Part shown: in pieces, positions 48,261-58,440 of the stretch
Numbering within the stretch: position 1 is the first letter of the stretch
Layout: every line of letters begins with the position of its first letter
Made by a program: the position numbers and the translations under genes
Origin: Brachynemurus nebulosus
Taxonomy: Eukaryota > Arthropoda > Insecta > Neuroptera > Myrmeleontidae
Direction of reading: 5' to 3'
DNA: 64,000 nucleotides
Assembly (NCBI GenBank): GCA_035578155.1
Contig: JAPWDM010000009.1
Span: 5,368,001 to 5,432,000 of the forward strand
Notes under the pieces: model-generated
Seen by the model: the letters and a program-made list of their open reading frames with translations, nothing else
The model's database searches: none
Told to the model about the DNA's origin: nothing

Positions 48261-50048
48261 CTCATATATAAAAATTGTATATACTATTTCGAAGCAGTAT
48301 AGTATGGATAGTATAGAATAGTATAATAATATTCAAATATTCCGACAGATGTCGGAAACATCAACAATGAACGAATATGTACAGCATAAACCGACGCAAT
48401 ATAGTATTCTAGATACAATTGAAAAATATAAAATAAAAATAGCAAAATATTGTAGGTACAAAATTGACTAAGCGTTCGTTGTCAGTCGGTTGTGGTTGCA
48501 AGCTCAAACAAGCTCAAACTCTACAAGCCAACTCAAATGTACATTATAACTAAATCGTATTGTAGTAGTCAACTATTGTAAAATTATTAATATATGGTTT
48601 GAGAAAAAAAAAATTGTTTTAGATTTTTTTTTGTTAGGTTGGTATTATTAAATAGCGGCATAACGGATATAAGTTATTGGTTTTTTTATTTGTAAAAGGG
48701 TGGGGGTAGTGTTTTACACTTTACAGGGTAGTAACTAGATAATTTTAATATGTTGACCAAAATTTTTTAGTTACATAAAAGGTATAGGCACAGTATAAAT
48801 AAAAGATTATTACCATAGACAGTAGCGAAACGCATTTTCTATCCTTTTTTGATATAAGTACAAACAATTATGTATGTCCTTTTTTACTTATGTGATTGTG
48901 TGTGTTTGTACATGTGAGATTGAGGGTTGATAATGGTCATGTTAAATTATATGAAGAACTAAAAGCAACTTTCTTCAAAATGAATTGAGCAAACGCGAAA
49001 TTGATGACAGTCTTCAACAGATCGTCACGACCTATTAGCACCAACCACTGTCGAAATCGAAAATATTAACTGTATTATTATAAAATATTAATAATTATTT
49101 ATTATTTAACGTATTTTTACATAAGCATTCAAATTATAATAATACTTAAAAATTTGCATCAAACGGCACTCAGAAAAAACATAAATTGAGATTTTGTTTT
49201 GAATGAATTAAACAAAATTTAGCAGCACAAGAGTTATCACCAGACATTTTAAGCCACGATAATAATTAAATACAAATCAGAAATATCTTACAGATCACAA
49301 AACACACTAAAATTGCAAGCCTTAAATAAAAAAAATTTAATGACAGTTAAAATTCCACTGCCATCGTTGTTAAAAATTTTAAAAAAGTCAGTGAAACTTA
49401 GACAAAATTAAATAATTTACATAATTATCAACTGTAAATTTTCACAAAATAATTTGACCTGCAAATTTATTTTTCTAAATTAAATTTACTTTAGTGATGA
49501 TATTTTCACTGTATTAGTATGCATAATGTTATGCATTATTAAGGTAAATAACATGGATAACTCTTTAGGATTTTTGAATTCCAAATGACACTCTTACGTC
49601 ATCTCGTTTCGTAACTGTTTGTGAAACAAACTATTATTTAAACTGCGGTATAGGTATATGCAGACACTGTAAAGACGGCTTTATTGCATATTTCTAATCA
49701 AAATGGAATAGTTAGTATCAACCAGTTGATTCGCTTATATGAATTCGTCGAATTACACCAGTAACCAGCTATCCTTCGCCTGAAAAATTTGTGCCTAAAC
49801 AAAGTGTCATTCTTGAGGAGAAATTCAAAATTTTCTGATACATCCCGTTTCAAATTCAATTGATCGTTGCTAAAAATGAATTAATTATTATATTCGAAAC
49901 AAATCAATCTTCTATTCTTTTCTAAAGAAAAACTCCAATTTTAAAATTTACTTAAATGCAACAATGAAAGAGTTAAAACCTAGAAAATGGAAATTATTTC
50001 AATTCAAAAGTGATGAAGCATGGTTAAATTTAAGTGAAATGGACCATA
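48261..50048. other. Unique AT-rich non-coding DNA
   Basis: There is a small GTATAG-rich run near 48297-48325. I see no gene, TIR pair or array. Confidence 0.35.
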
Positions 50049-50074
50049 GTTAATTAAAAATCACAAAGTAATTG

Positions 50075-50080
50075 AAAAAA
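50075..50080 (-). terminator. Pol III T6 terminator, copy 1
   Basis: A run of six T on the minus strand begins six bases after the tRNA discriminator base, as expected for a Pol III stop. It is conserved in the second cassette. Confidence 0.65.
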
Positions 50081-50085
50081 TTATC

Positions 50086-50158
50086 CGGATCGGCCGGGAA
50101 TCGAACCCAGGATCCTCTGGTAACTAGCCAGGTGTGCTATCCATTACACCATCGATCC
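50086..50158 (-). tRNA. tRNA-Thr(AGU)-like gene, copy 1
   Basis: A 73-base cloverleaf can be drawn on the minus strand. The acceptor is GGATCGA with CCGATCC (six pairs plus an A·C at 7:66). The D arm GTGT/GCAC has an 8-base loop AATGGATA. The anticodon arm CCTGG/CCAGA has loop CTAGTTA, giving anticodon AGU. The variable loop is GGATC. The T arm CTGGG/CCCGG has loop TTCGATT. Box A TGGTGTAATGG (50141-50151) and box B GGTTCGATTCC (50097-50107) fit Pol III consensus. The A·C at 7:66 and a C·A at 27:43 are defects, so a pseudogene or mobile tRNA-like element is possible. Decoding Thr is inferred from the anticodon and the similarity of the variable/T arm to eukaryotic tRNA-Thr. Confidence 0.65.
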
Positions 50159-50257
50159 TTTGCTCGACAGGCGCCCGACACAGACAACATTCAATCACTC
50201 ATGTGTATGTACTCTCTGTAATGCGAGAAGCAGTTACAATTTTTCAATTTCAAATAT

Positions 50258-51834
50258 TATCGAGTGCTTGTGAAACACTACTACGTATGACAGACTTTTG
50301 TCTGCATTTCAGCACACGCAGTATTCATGGACCACAGTTAATTCTTGATTCTAAACAAAAACCGAACAGTCAGATATCTCTGACAAAATAAAGAAATGTA
50401 TTGTAATCCAACCCTGAGATAAAATTTACCGTAACAGAAGTAAACTACTCATAGTTAACATTTTTTGACAAATATGAATATATTATTTATAAGCATTGTA
50501 TATATTGTTTAACTCGCTGAAGAGAATCGTGTAAAAAAATAAACGTCTAACCGAATCAGATTCAATACTGAATCATAAAAGAATAAACAAAAAAAAAAAA
50601 TGTATTGAAAGTTTTCCCAATAAGTGAAAAAACTAGTTATGCTTAATAAATTTTTGACACTTGAACACCAAATTATATTGTAAAAGATTGGAAAATATTA
50701 AGGACTTGTATCTAGTAGACTTATTAAAATATTAGACTTCATTTTGAGAATTTCTTTTTTTTGTGAAACCGAAAAAAGCAGACAGAGTTTAGACATCAAA
50801 TTTTTATAAATGGGGAAAAAGTCAAAATGGTAGCCTAAAGACAATTATCACGAAACCACATTTTTGAAGTCTAACGAAATGAAAACACCTCTTTAATCCG
50901 TGTTTAAAACAATGGAAAAATTTTTTTGATTTTCTGTTTTGATTATTAATAAAAAAACTTTTTTATAAAGTAACGGAAATTTCAAAAAAATTTCTATTTC
51001 CCCACTAAAAAATTGGATTTAGTTTGTTTATTCCGTAGACTATATATTTCCAAGAAGCTGCCGTTAAAATTTCGAATCCATCGCATGAAAAATTTTGAAT
51101 AGTTTCATGCTAAAAAATTTCTTTGTATACCTGAATATATGTTGAATAAACCTAAATTCTCATTTCATTTCCATTTTTTTGTTTCCACAAAAATAATTCT
51201 GGAAGAGAAGTCTGATTTTTTGGTTTGCCTTAACAATACCAAAAACTTTTTTACTAAAAATATTAACAAATGGTAATAACAATAACCAATAAAATTAAAT
51301 ATCAAATTAATTTTAGAAAATTTGATAATATGGTCGGTCCATCGTAAAATTTAATGTTTTATTTGCCTAATTATTATTGTTAATATTTCGGCTAATATTA
51401 AATACATATTAGGTGCCTCATCCAAATAATATTTTGATATTATGTCTAACATACAAAACTCACTCAAAATATTATCAATAATTTTAGTAATATAATTATG
51501 ATAACAGTTTATGAATGTTCGTATGTATATGTTCGTATGGTAACGTATTTGGTTGATAAAGCTGACTGACTGACTTTCGGTTGAAAATCTTCATACGACT
51601 GATATTTAAAATACACACTCATACTCAGTCATAGACAAAAACAAATTTAAACTGTAAGAAGTATTAACGTACCGACAGCAAGGGGCATAAAAATTCAAAC
51701 AGTTAATAAAAAAAAATGTTTTGCTTCACAAAATAATATTTTTCAATAAGCTTTGTTTTGTAAATGAATAAATTATGTACGAGACAATTGTCACAATTGT
51801 CCTGGTTTTAGGGTATTGCCTTCTATTTACTCCA
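50258..51834. other. Unique AT-rich non-coding DNA
   Basis: No gene or bounded repeat is supported. The 85-codon frame at 50134-50391 overlaps the tRNA cassette and is an artefact. Confidence 0.4.
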
Positions 51835-52662
51835 CACGGAGAGAAAAATCATATCATTTTTATAAATAAAATTTCAGAAAAATTACCATGCTTTCTTTTA
51901 ATGCGTGCGCGATCGACGACCAAAGTAAAATATATATTATAGCATGGTAAAATTTAATGTGCTAACACAACTTTTATCACACTCTTATGCATATATGTTA
52001 TAGTTCAATTCTTGTTGTCGTACTCTTTCATTTGCGCATCTGACCCGCAACCTTATGTTGCTTCGACGGTACCTGTAAAAACTTCGAAGATGCCCGATCT
52101 TTTCCGACCTTCGATTCTTTATGATCCATATAAAAATGATTGGCAACAATATATTCTAATACTGAAGATAGTAGAGTAACAAAATGATGAATTAAACGAT
52201 GACCATTCGTCAAGACATTCTAATGAAAACTGCTTCGACACCACACGACACCGCACCAGCTGACCAGCTACTTGCAACACCACCAGTCCTGCTATGTGAC
52301 CTTCATATATGATTGTGTTGATACTTTCTACAGCTTGCCTCGCTATGTGACAGCGTTGATACCTTCTCTTTCTTTCCTTCTACTATTAGCTTCTTTTATT
52401 CTTTTCTACTTTTCTTCTATTTTAAGACAGCATGGTAATTTTTGTAAGAAAAACAATTAAACTGTCGGCAATGGAACTTTTTACTCTACTGTTTTACAAA
52501 TTTTACGGAGCTAATATTACGGAAAGAACATTCTATCCTTTAAATTTTCTATGATTAATTATAATTTTTATATTTTTACCGTACAAAATTGAATCTGTTC
52601 GCCTTTTACACATCGATTGTAGTGCTGAGTACAGTAATTTTTATATGAATTTTCTCTCTGTG
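51835..52662. mobile_element. Candidate CAC..GTG-ended TIR element
   Basis: Left CACGGAGAGAAAAATCATA and right TATGAATTTTCTCTCTGTG are imperfect inverted repeats, similar in style to the CACTGAGAAAAA ends at 12966-13677. An inner GCATGGTAAAATTT / AGCATGGTAATTTTT pair occurs near 51940 and 52430. Flanking duplications do not match clearly. A local direct repeat (GCTATGTGAC..GTTGATACxTTCT) lies near 52290 and 52340. No transposase is seen. Confidence 0.5.
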
Positions 52663-53270
52663 CAAAAATGTCTTCAGTCTTAAATTATTAGGATGTAGTA
52701 GCTCCCGGTTTAAACTATAGCGGAATTGTAGCTAAAATATGGGACTGAACGGTGATCAGATTCGTTCTAGTATATGCAATTTTTACCGAATTTCGACGTT
52801 TTCGGGCCTAACGAATTCAGAAATCGAAGGATGGAAGTTTTCCGGATGCTAAGGTGTCTAAGAGTTGAATCTTCATCTACTAGGACTAAAGACATGACAC
52901 CAGGCTCATGATAATTTTATATATGTGGAGCTTAAAAAATGTAAAATTTAACATTTTAAAACCAATTTTGAAGAAATAAGAAATTTTATTTGACGTCAGA
53001 CTTTATTTATAAAAATTAATGACTTGGGAACAAATGGTGTCCGTCGTCTTGACTTGGGACAATTTTAAATTTTTTGTGCTTTTTTTCGAAAATCCTAATC
53101 TTTGTTATATTAGTGTTGAAAAATTTCTGAAGAGTCATTTTGTTCATAAGAATATTTTGTTGAACATTTTCCGACTGAAATTGTACCAAAATTTTAGAGT
53201 ATTTTTCTCCAGAAATGGTTTCCTCTAAGATTACCATGACGAAAATTTTGCTTAATTATTCTAAAAGCAT
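52663..53270. other. Unique AT-rich non-coding DNA
   Basis: Opposed frames of 69-73 codons at 53016-53237 overlap one another and are not recognised. Nothing else is supported. Confidence 0.35.
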
Positions 53271-53296
53271 GTAAATTAAAAATCACAAAGTGATTG

Positions 53297-53302
53297 AAAA
53301 AA
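53297..53302 (-). terminator. Pol III T6 terminator, copy 2
   Basis: Six T on the minus strand, six bases after the tRNA 3' end, identical in position to copy 1. Confidence 0.65.
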
Positions 53303-53307
53303 TTATC

Positions 53308-53380
53308 CGGATCGGCCGGGAATCGAACCCAGGATCTTCTGGTAACTAGCCAGGTGTGCTTTCCATTACACCATCGATCC
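53308..53380 (-). tRNA. tRNA-Thr(AGU)-like gene, copy 2
   Basis: It has the same cloverleaf as copy 1 with two visible changes. The D loop is AATGGAAA instead of AATGGATA, and the variable loop is AGATC instead of GGATC. AGATC followed by CTGGGTTCGA is what I expect of eukaryotic tRNA-Thr(AGU), so this copy may be closer to the ancestor. The anticodon loop CTAGTTA, box A and box B are intact, as is the T6 stop. It shares the A·C acceptor mismatch and the C·A at 27:43, so both defects predate the duplication. Activity is uncertain. Confidence 0.65.
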
Positions 53381-53479
53381 TTTGCTTGAGAGGCGCCCGA
53401 TACAGACAACATTCAATCACCTATGTGTATGTACTCTCTATAATGCGAGAAGCAGTTACAATTTTTCAATTTCAAATAT

Positions 53480-54318
53480 CTCTAAAAGCACTCAAAATTC
53501 TAGTTCTAGCATATATCAATTGTTAAAAACTGTACTATTTACAGTTACAATTTGTGTTACGTTTTTACTTCCCACCACGGTCCTTGTACACAGATATTTT
53601 AACAATCATTTTGAATGAGAAGATAGGAACGAAGGATAAATATATGAACCGAAAGGATAAGAAATATTTCTATATATTTATCCTGTTAATAATATACAAT
53701 CCTTTTCTTATATTCATATACACATACATATACGCAGATATCTTTCCTGACACAAGTTTAAATACATACGTACACACATACTAATATATGTATTAAATTA
53801 ATCCTTTATATCAGAAGGAAGGAACACAGTAAGTATAAGTACGTACGAGGACAAGGCACAAGAAGGAAAGTATGAGAAAAGGATAATTCTACACATTTCT
53901 ACTTATAATAATTAACAGAACTATATACTATTAGCATGCCATCATTGTTTAACTAATTATATTTTCAATTTTCACTGGAAATGTCATTCGACGAACATTT
54001 TTGATGTGATGGAGCAAGGGTGGAGGGGAGGGCGATGTATCTAAAATTTTTGGTGAAACACCCCGCACCACTACGTATATGAATTTTCATTTGTAAAATA
54101 AACATTATTTACTTCAAATATCAGGAGCGGATATTCTGACCTTACTGTATTTTACACATTTTTGTTTCTATTGCTAATGATGGAAGCCTCGCGTTTGAAT
54201 GCCAGTGATGGTGGCACACAGGTTCCTCGTATTCGTAAGTGATTTTGTGCTTACAGTGTATCTTATTTGAAATTTTATGTCTTATTATGTCAACGCCATG
54301 TTTGAAACAAGAATAACT
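53480..54318. other. Unique AT-rich DNA
   Basis: ATACATA-rich low complexity occurs near 53700-53790. A slightly GC-richer patch lies near 54010-54070 and 54180-54230. Frames of 76-78 codons at 53382-53784 are hydrophobic, AT-driven and not recognised. Confidence 0.35.
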
Positions 54319-54322
54319 TTAA

Positions 54323-55208
54323 GGGAAGGTTTACTTAAGAGTCGTTAAAAAAAATCGATTTTTTTTTGCAGAAATCGGTATTCCGATTTTTGTAAGAAAT
54401 TGGAAATTGGCTAATTATGTGTAGAATATGTTCCCAAAGTGATTTTGCTGAAAGTAATTTAAGGGAAGGTTTACTTGAGATTTGATAAAAAAAAATCGTT
54501 TTTTTTGCCGAAATTGATAGCAAATTATGTGTAGAATATGTTCCCAAAGTGGTTTTACTGAAAATAATTTAAAAACAAGATTCTTGTACATTAACCGAAT
54601 CCAGCTTTCTATAAAAAAATAATTCAAAAAACGTAGTTCACGCAATAATGAGTATTAAATATAAAATTTTTAAAATACGTTTCTTTATTTCTTTATATAT
54701 ATTTTATAATATCTCGGAACTAATTACTCGGAAAAACTAATTTTTATTTTAAAGATAATTCAATTCTTCGGCACCTCTACCTAAGTTCGATACACTTTCA
54801 ATATTTTTTTATTTTTAAATTTACTTTAAAGAGCGAAAAATAAGACAAAAATCGTAATCAAAAGTTCAAACATCGGTCTTTTTTTTTCTTTCAGCAATTT
54901 ATTGATATTATAGGTAGAGGTGCCGGCACTCTTCATATATTTTATAAGTCTTTTTTGTTTTTGGATTTCGGTGGTTTATTACCGGCGCTAGGATGTCCAC
55001 CAGCAAGGCATTGGATTTTCGGATCGTCACACTGCACTATCTATAAAATGGACACTTTTTTATATTTTTTGCTTGAAAAATCTTTTTTCTGTAGTTTAAT
55101 AATTAATAAATATGTGCACAAAATTTAAAATTGATATTTACTTCCATTCTTGAGAAAAAAATTCTAGAAAAATACATAATTTTTAAGGATTCTCGAGTAA
55201 ACCTCCCC
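54323..55208. mobile_element. TTAA-flanked TIR element (GGGRAGGTTTACTYRAGA)
   Basis: Left GGGAAGGTTTACTTAAGAGT and the complement of the right end GGGGAGGTTTACTCGAGAAT are inverted repeats. TTAA lies at 54319-54322 and 55209-55212. The left third is tandemly duplicated: TTTAAGGGAAGGTTTACTTR through AATATGTTCCCAAAGTGRTT occurs twice about 140 bp apart (54318 and 54459), so one left terminus is repeated internally. A small inverted pair CGGCACCTCTACCTA / TAGGTAGAGGTGCCG lies at about 54769 and 54912. Non-coding. Confidence 0.85.
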
Positions 55209-55212
55209 TTAA

Positions 55213-56200
55213 GATAAGGATGGGATGAACTCTTTCGTAAATTTTTCCAATCGGGTAAATAACTATGGAAGTTACGAGAAAACTCGAAGAAAAGATTCGT
55301 AGAAAAAATTAAAGAAACCAATAGACATTATTTCGGGTTTCAAAATGTCAAATAATTGTAAAATATTAATTTTAAAAATTTTTTTATTGTCGAAAAAAAC
55401 AGTCGAAGAGCTTCGATGTTATATAACACTTAATGGAATCTTCGCACGTACAGACAGACCGATAGACACATACGAATCTAAAAATGTTCAAGAAACTCTA
55501 AAATGTAAGACGTGGGTGAAAATTCGTCTCAAAAGTCAAAACAAAAGAAAATTATTTAATCAATCCATAATAAACACAATGCGATACATTTTTTGAAATT
55601 TATTCCAAAATTTTTCGAAAGTTACGCACCTGAATCCATTGCTAACATAATAAATATAAAATAAAATACATTTAAAGTACTCGGAGTATCAGTATCTATA
55701 GTGAAAATACTGCTACTTGAATACTGTACTACTGAAGTTTAAAGAAAATTTGCATTGGAATTATAGTCATACATATTATATACCTATATTTAGTATAATA
55801 ACAATAATATTACAAATGTATATTGACATTCTTTTAACTTCAATAACTTAACAACAGAGGGAAACACAATTTACCATAAATTTAGAGCCGGCAGAATAGA
55901 TCAGTTCGAAAATTTTAATAGAGAAACCAAACTTGTGAGAAAATTACATACCTCAAACTGTTTCATTTCAGTCAAAGAGTATTTAAAAACAGTATCAGAG
56001 ATTAATTGTAAATAATTTTTACTTTTACTCTCGGCTGCAAAACTGTGATTTTGGACAGAACTGCTTTATTCTACTTGACCGCAGTGACCAAATTTTCTAA
56101 AAAGAAATTTTGTTATTTTGATTGCAAAAATTACTTTAATTCAACCAATCACTCTAATTTAAATCACTTCTATGAAACCTATTTTGAGGAAAAAGGCATT
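55213..56200. other. Unique AT-rich non-coding DNA
   Basis: An 83-codon plus frame at 55345-55596 is Lys/Asn/Ile-rich and not recognised. No repeat boundary is seen. Confidence 0.35.
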
Positions 56201-56692
56201 TTTAAAAGCTTTTATTTAACTTGCTATGTTAGTATGTTGGTTTAGATCAAATGTTGGAATCAAAATTTAGTCAGGTTCTAATTGGGGTAGAGGTTTCAAA
56301 TTTCGCATACGTGTCTAACCTTGATGACAATGCAATATTGTATAATTAGTTTTTCCCTAAATTGCCCCAAACCAAAATTGTTGATTTTTAGTCCTATGCA
56401 ACTTTTTGACATTTCGAATTGTCAAATATTGTCCATTGATTTTACGTTGCAATTTTTTGTTTCCATAGTTATGTCTGATTAGGATAAATTAACCGATTAA
56501 AATATAGGTAAAAAAATTACTTCTTTATTTTTTTTTAATTAATTGTAATCAGACTAAAAGTAGAAAATAAAGTAAAAAAAATGTTTTTTTTAAGAAAAAG
56601 CTTTTATTTAAAAATGGGCTAAAAAAAATAAAATAACTTTTGAGTGAAGTTTGAAGCAATATGCAACATAATTTATAAAAGCTTGAGGCGTT
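56201..56692 (+). repeat. Dispersed ~490-bp repeat, copy 2
   Basis: This is colinear with 7371-7820 in the same orientation, sharing TTTAAAAGCTTTTATTTAAC, CTTGATGACAATGCAATATT and AGTTTGAAGCAATATGCAAC, and ending at GAGGCGTT. It lacks the inverted second arm that follows copy 1. The shared end suggests a defined element boundary. Confidence 0.75.
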
Positions 56693-57547
56693 ATCATTTT
56701 ATTTTAATTTATGATATCATAAAATTTTCTAAAATGTTTTTTGTATGATGAAATTGAAAACAAATTGTAGGTTTTACCATTGGAAAAACGGCCTCTCTCG
56801 AAGCAGTCATATTTATAGAAAAAGTCCACGAAATTTTCATTTAATTTAATGCATGCATTTACAATTATAATTTTATTGAATCAAAAATACACACAACTGA
56901 AAAGAAAGACAAAATTAACACGACTACGCACGAATATCGTCTCATGTAACGGCCGTTTAACACTTTCGTTAAAAACGGGATACCTTACGCATACCTTACA
57001 ATTCAACACAAACACTTCGAGCACACAAATTTAGTGTATATGAAAAATAATTTGTATTCTTTATTCAGTAAACACGTGAATTTTAAGCCGTAATTCAAGC
57101 AAACGGATACAGGTTGTGTCAATTTGTATTTGAGACAGTCAACGTATGATTCTATCCAACTAAAAATACCCACCCGGTATATCGAAAGAAGAATAATATT
57201 AATAAAATAATATATAATGATCAAGTTACTGTGAATTTACTAGATATTATTCTAATACCTTTTTGAAATGTTCAAAATTTACAAAATAAAATAAAAGATA
57301 GATAAACGCGGATGATTCGCCTACCCCGTTCCTGCTCGATTGCCACCCCTTCCCCTTATTTACACCCTTTTTATCCTATACTACTTAAACATCTACATCG
57401 GAATACAGGGCGACTCATCAAAACATTTCGGATCCAGTTTAATGCAACGTTGTCTACCAACCTTTTTCCCAGTCATGGCACGGTAAAATCTCGGATAATT
57501 TTGTCTTGTTCACATACGACGATTATCAATTTTCAAAATTACATTTA
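56693..57547. other. AT-rich DNA with a C-rich patch
   Basis: A GC-richer patch lies at 57318-57365 (CCTACCCCGTTCCTGCTCG). Frames of 61-78 codons here are not recognised. Confidence 0.35.
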
Positions 57548-58217
57548 ATATGAATTATGTTTTCCGTACTATTTAGCCGGCGAATAGTGTAATTCAAATA
57601 AACATCGACAATTTCTTACAAATTCGAGAAATATTTAAAAGAAGTTCTTTAAATTTAAATAGAATTCTTGTAACTTGGTGTCATTTCTATCATAAGTTGG
57701 AATAACATTAGATCGTGTAATATGAAATGTCGTTTTCCGGCCACTTGATCTATAATGTGATTCGGATAAATGCCGACACTTTCTTAAGTATTAGAGAAAT
57801 GTTTAAAAGAAGCTCTTTAAATTAAATAGAATTCTTGTAGCTGGGAATCATTTCCACCGTTAGTTAGAACAACATTAGGTTGTGTAATATGAAATGTCGT
57901 TTTCCGACCACTTGATCTACAATGTGATTCGGATAAATACCAACACTTTCTTAAGTATTAGGGAAATGTTAAAAAGAAGCTCTTTAAATGTAAATAGAAT
58001 ACGACAGCCTGAAATCATTCCACCGTTATTCGGAAGAATATTAGTGGGTGTAATATGAAATGTCGTATTCCGATCACTTGATCTACAGTGTGATTCAGAT
58101 AAATATTAATACTTTCTTAAACATTAGCGAAATGTTTAAAAGCAATTCTTTAAATCTAAATACAATTATTGTAATCTGGATTCATTTTCACTGTTAATTT
58201 TAAACTGAATTCTTGTA
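57548..58217 (+). repeat. Tandem array of ~167-bp units, locus 2
   Basis: Units start at 57600, 57768, 57935 and 58101, with periods of 168, 167 and 166 bp. A partial unit precedes the first, and the fourth is cut by the transposon end at 58218. The blocks are the same as at 3271-3815 (AAATGTCGTTTTCCGACCAC, ATTTCCACCGTTAG). Orientation is the same at both loci, 54 kb apart. Confidence 0.88.
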
Positions 58218-58440
58218 CAGTAGACTCTAGTTAATTCAAACCTACGATAATTCGAAACTCTCTATAATTCAAAGGTATCACAAGATCCCTACAAAATCTC
58301 TTTATATTTCGAACTAAAACAATACATTTTTATACACTGTGTAATTCGAACGAAAAAATCATTGCTACTTAGCAAAACGACGCGTTAATTCGAACTCATC
58401 GGCGTCAAACACTCGACAATTCAAAGTTACCGAGGGAAAG
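58218..58440 (+). mobile_element. pogo/Tigger-like element end (fragment)
   Basis: It starts CAGTAGACTCTAGTTAATTC directly after TA, inside the fourth unit of the array. AATTCRAA words follow repeatedly (TAATTCGAAC, GATAATTCGAAAC, CAATTCAAAG). This pattern is typical of the ends of pogo/Tigger-type elements. No matching right terminus is found, so the copy is truncated and the right boundary given is approximate. Confidence 0.6.

Larger units (their letters stand above)
50049..50257 (-). repeat. Duplicated tRNA cassette, copy 1
   Basis: This 209-bp block matches 53271-53479 without indels (constant offset 3222) and few substitutions. It comprises the tRNA-like gene, ~37 bp of 3' flank with the T6 terminator and ~99 bp of 5' flank (CTGCTTCTCGCATTAxAGAG on the minus strand). 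Homology stops abruptly on both sides. The tRNA is internal, not at the 5' end, which argues against a standard tRNA-headed SINE and for a duplicated locus or an amplified tRNA-containing element. Confidence 0.85.
53271..53479 (-). repeat. Duplicated tRNA cassette, copy 2
   Basis: This is the partner of 50049-50257, same orientation, 209 bp, no indels. Substitutions are scattered across tRNA and flanks, so the two units were copied as a block and have since diverged modestly. Confidence 0.85.

Noticed and set aside
53194..53412. 72-codon minus frame containing RRSWVRFPA
   Set aside because: This peptide is the well-known spurious translation of a tRNA gene (T-arm region); the DNA is the tRNA-like copy 2.
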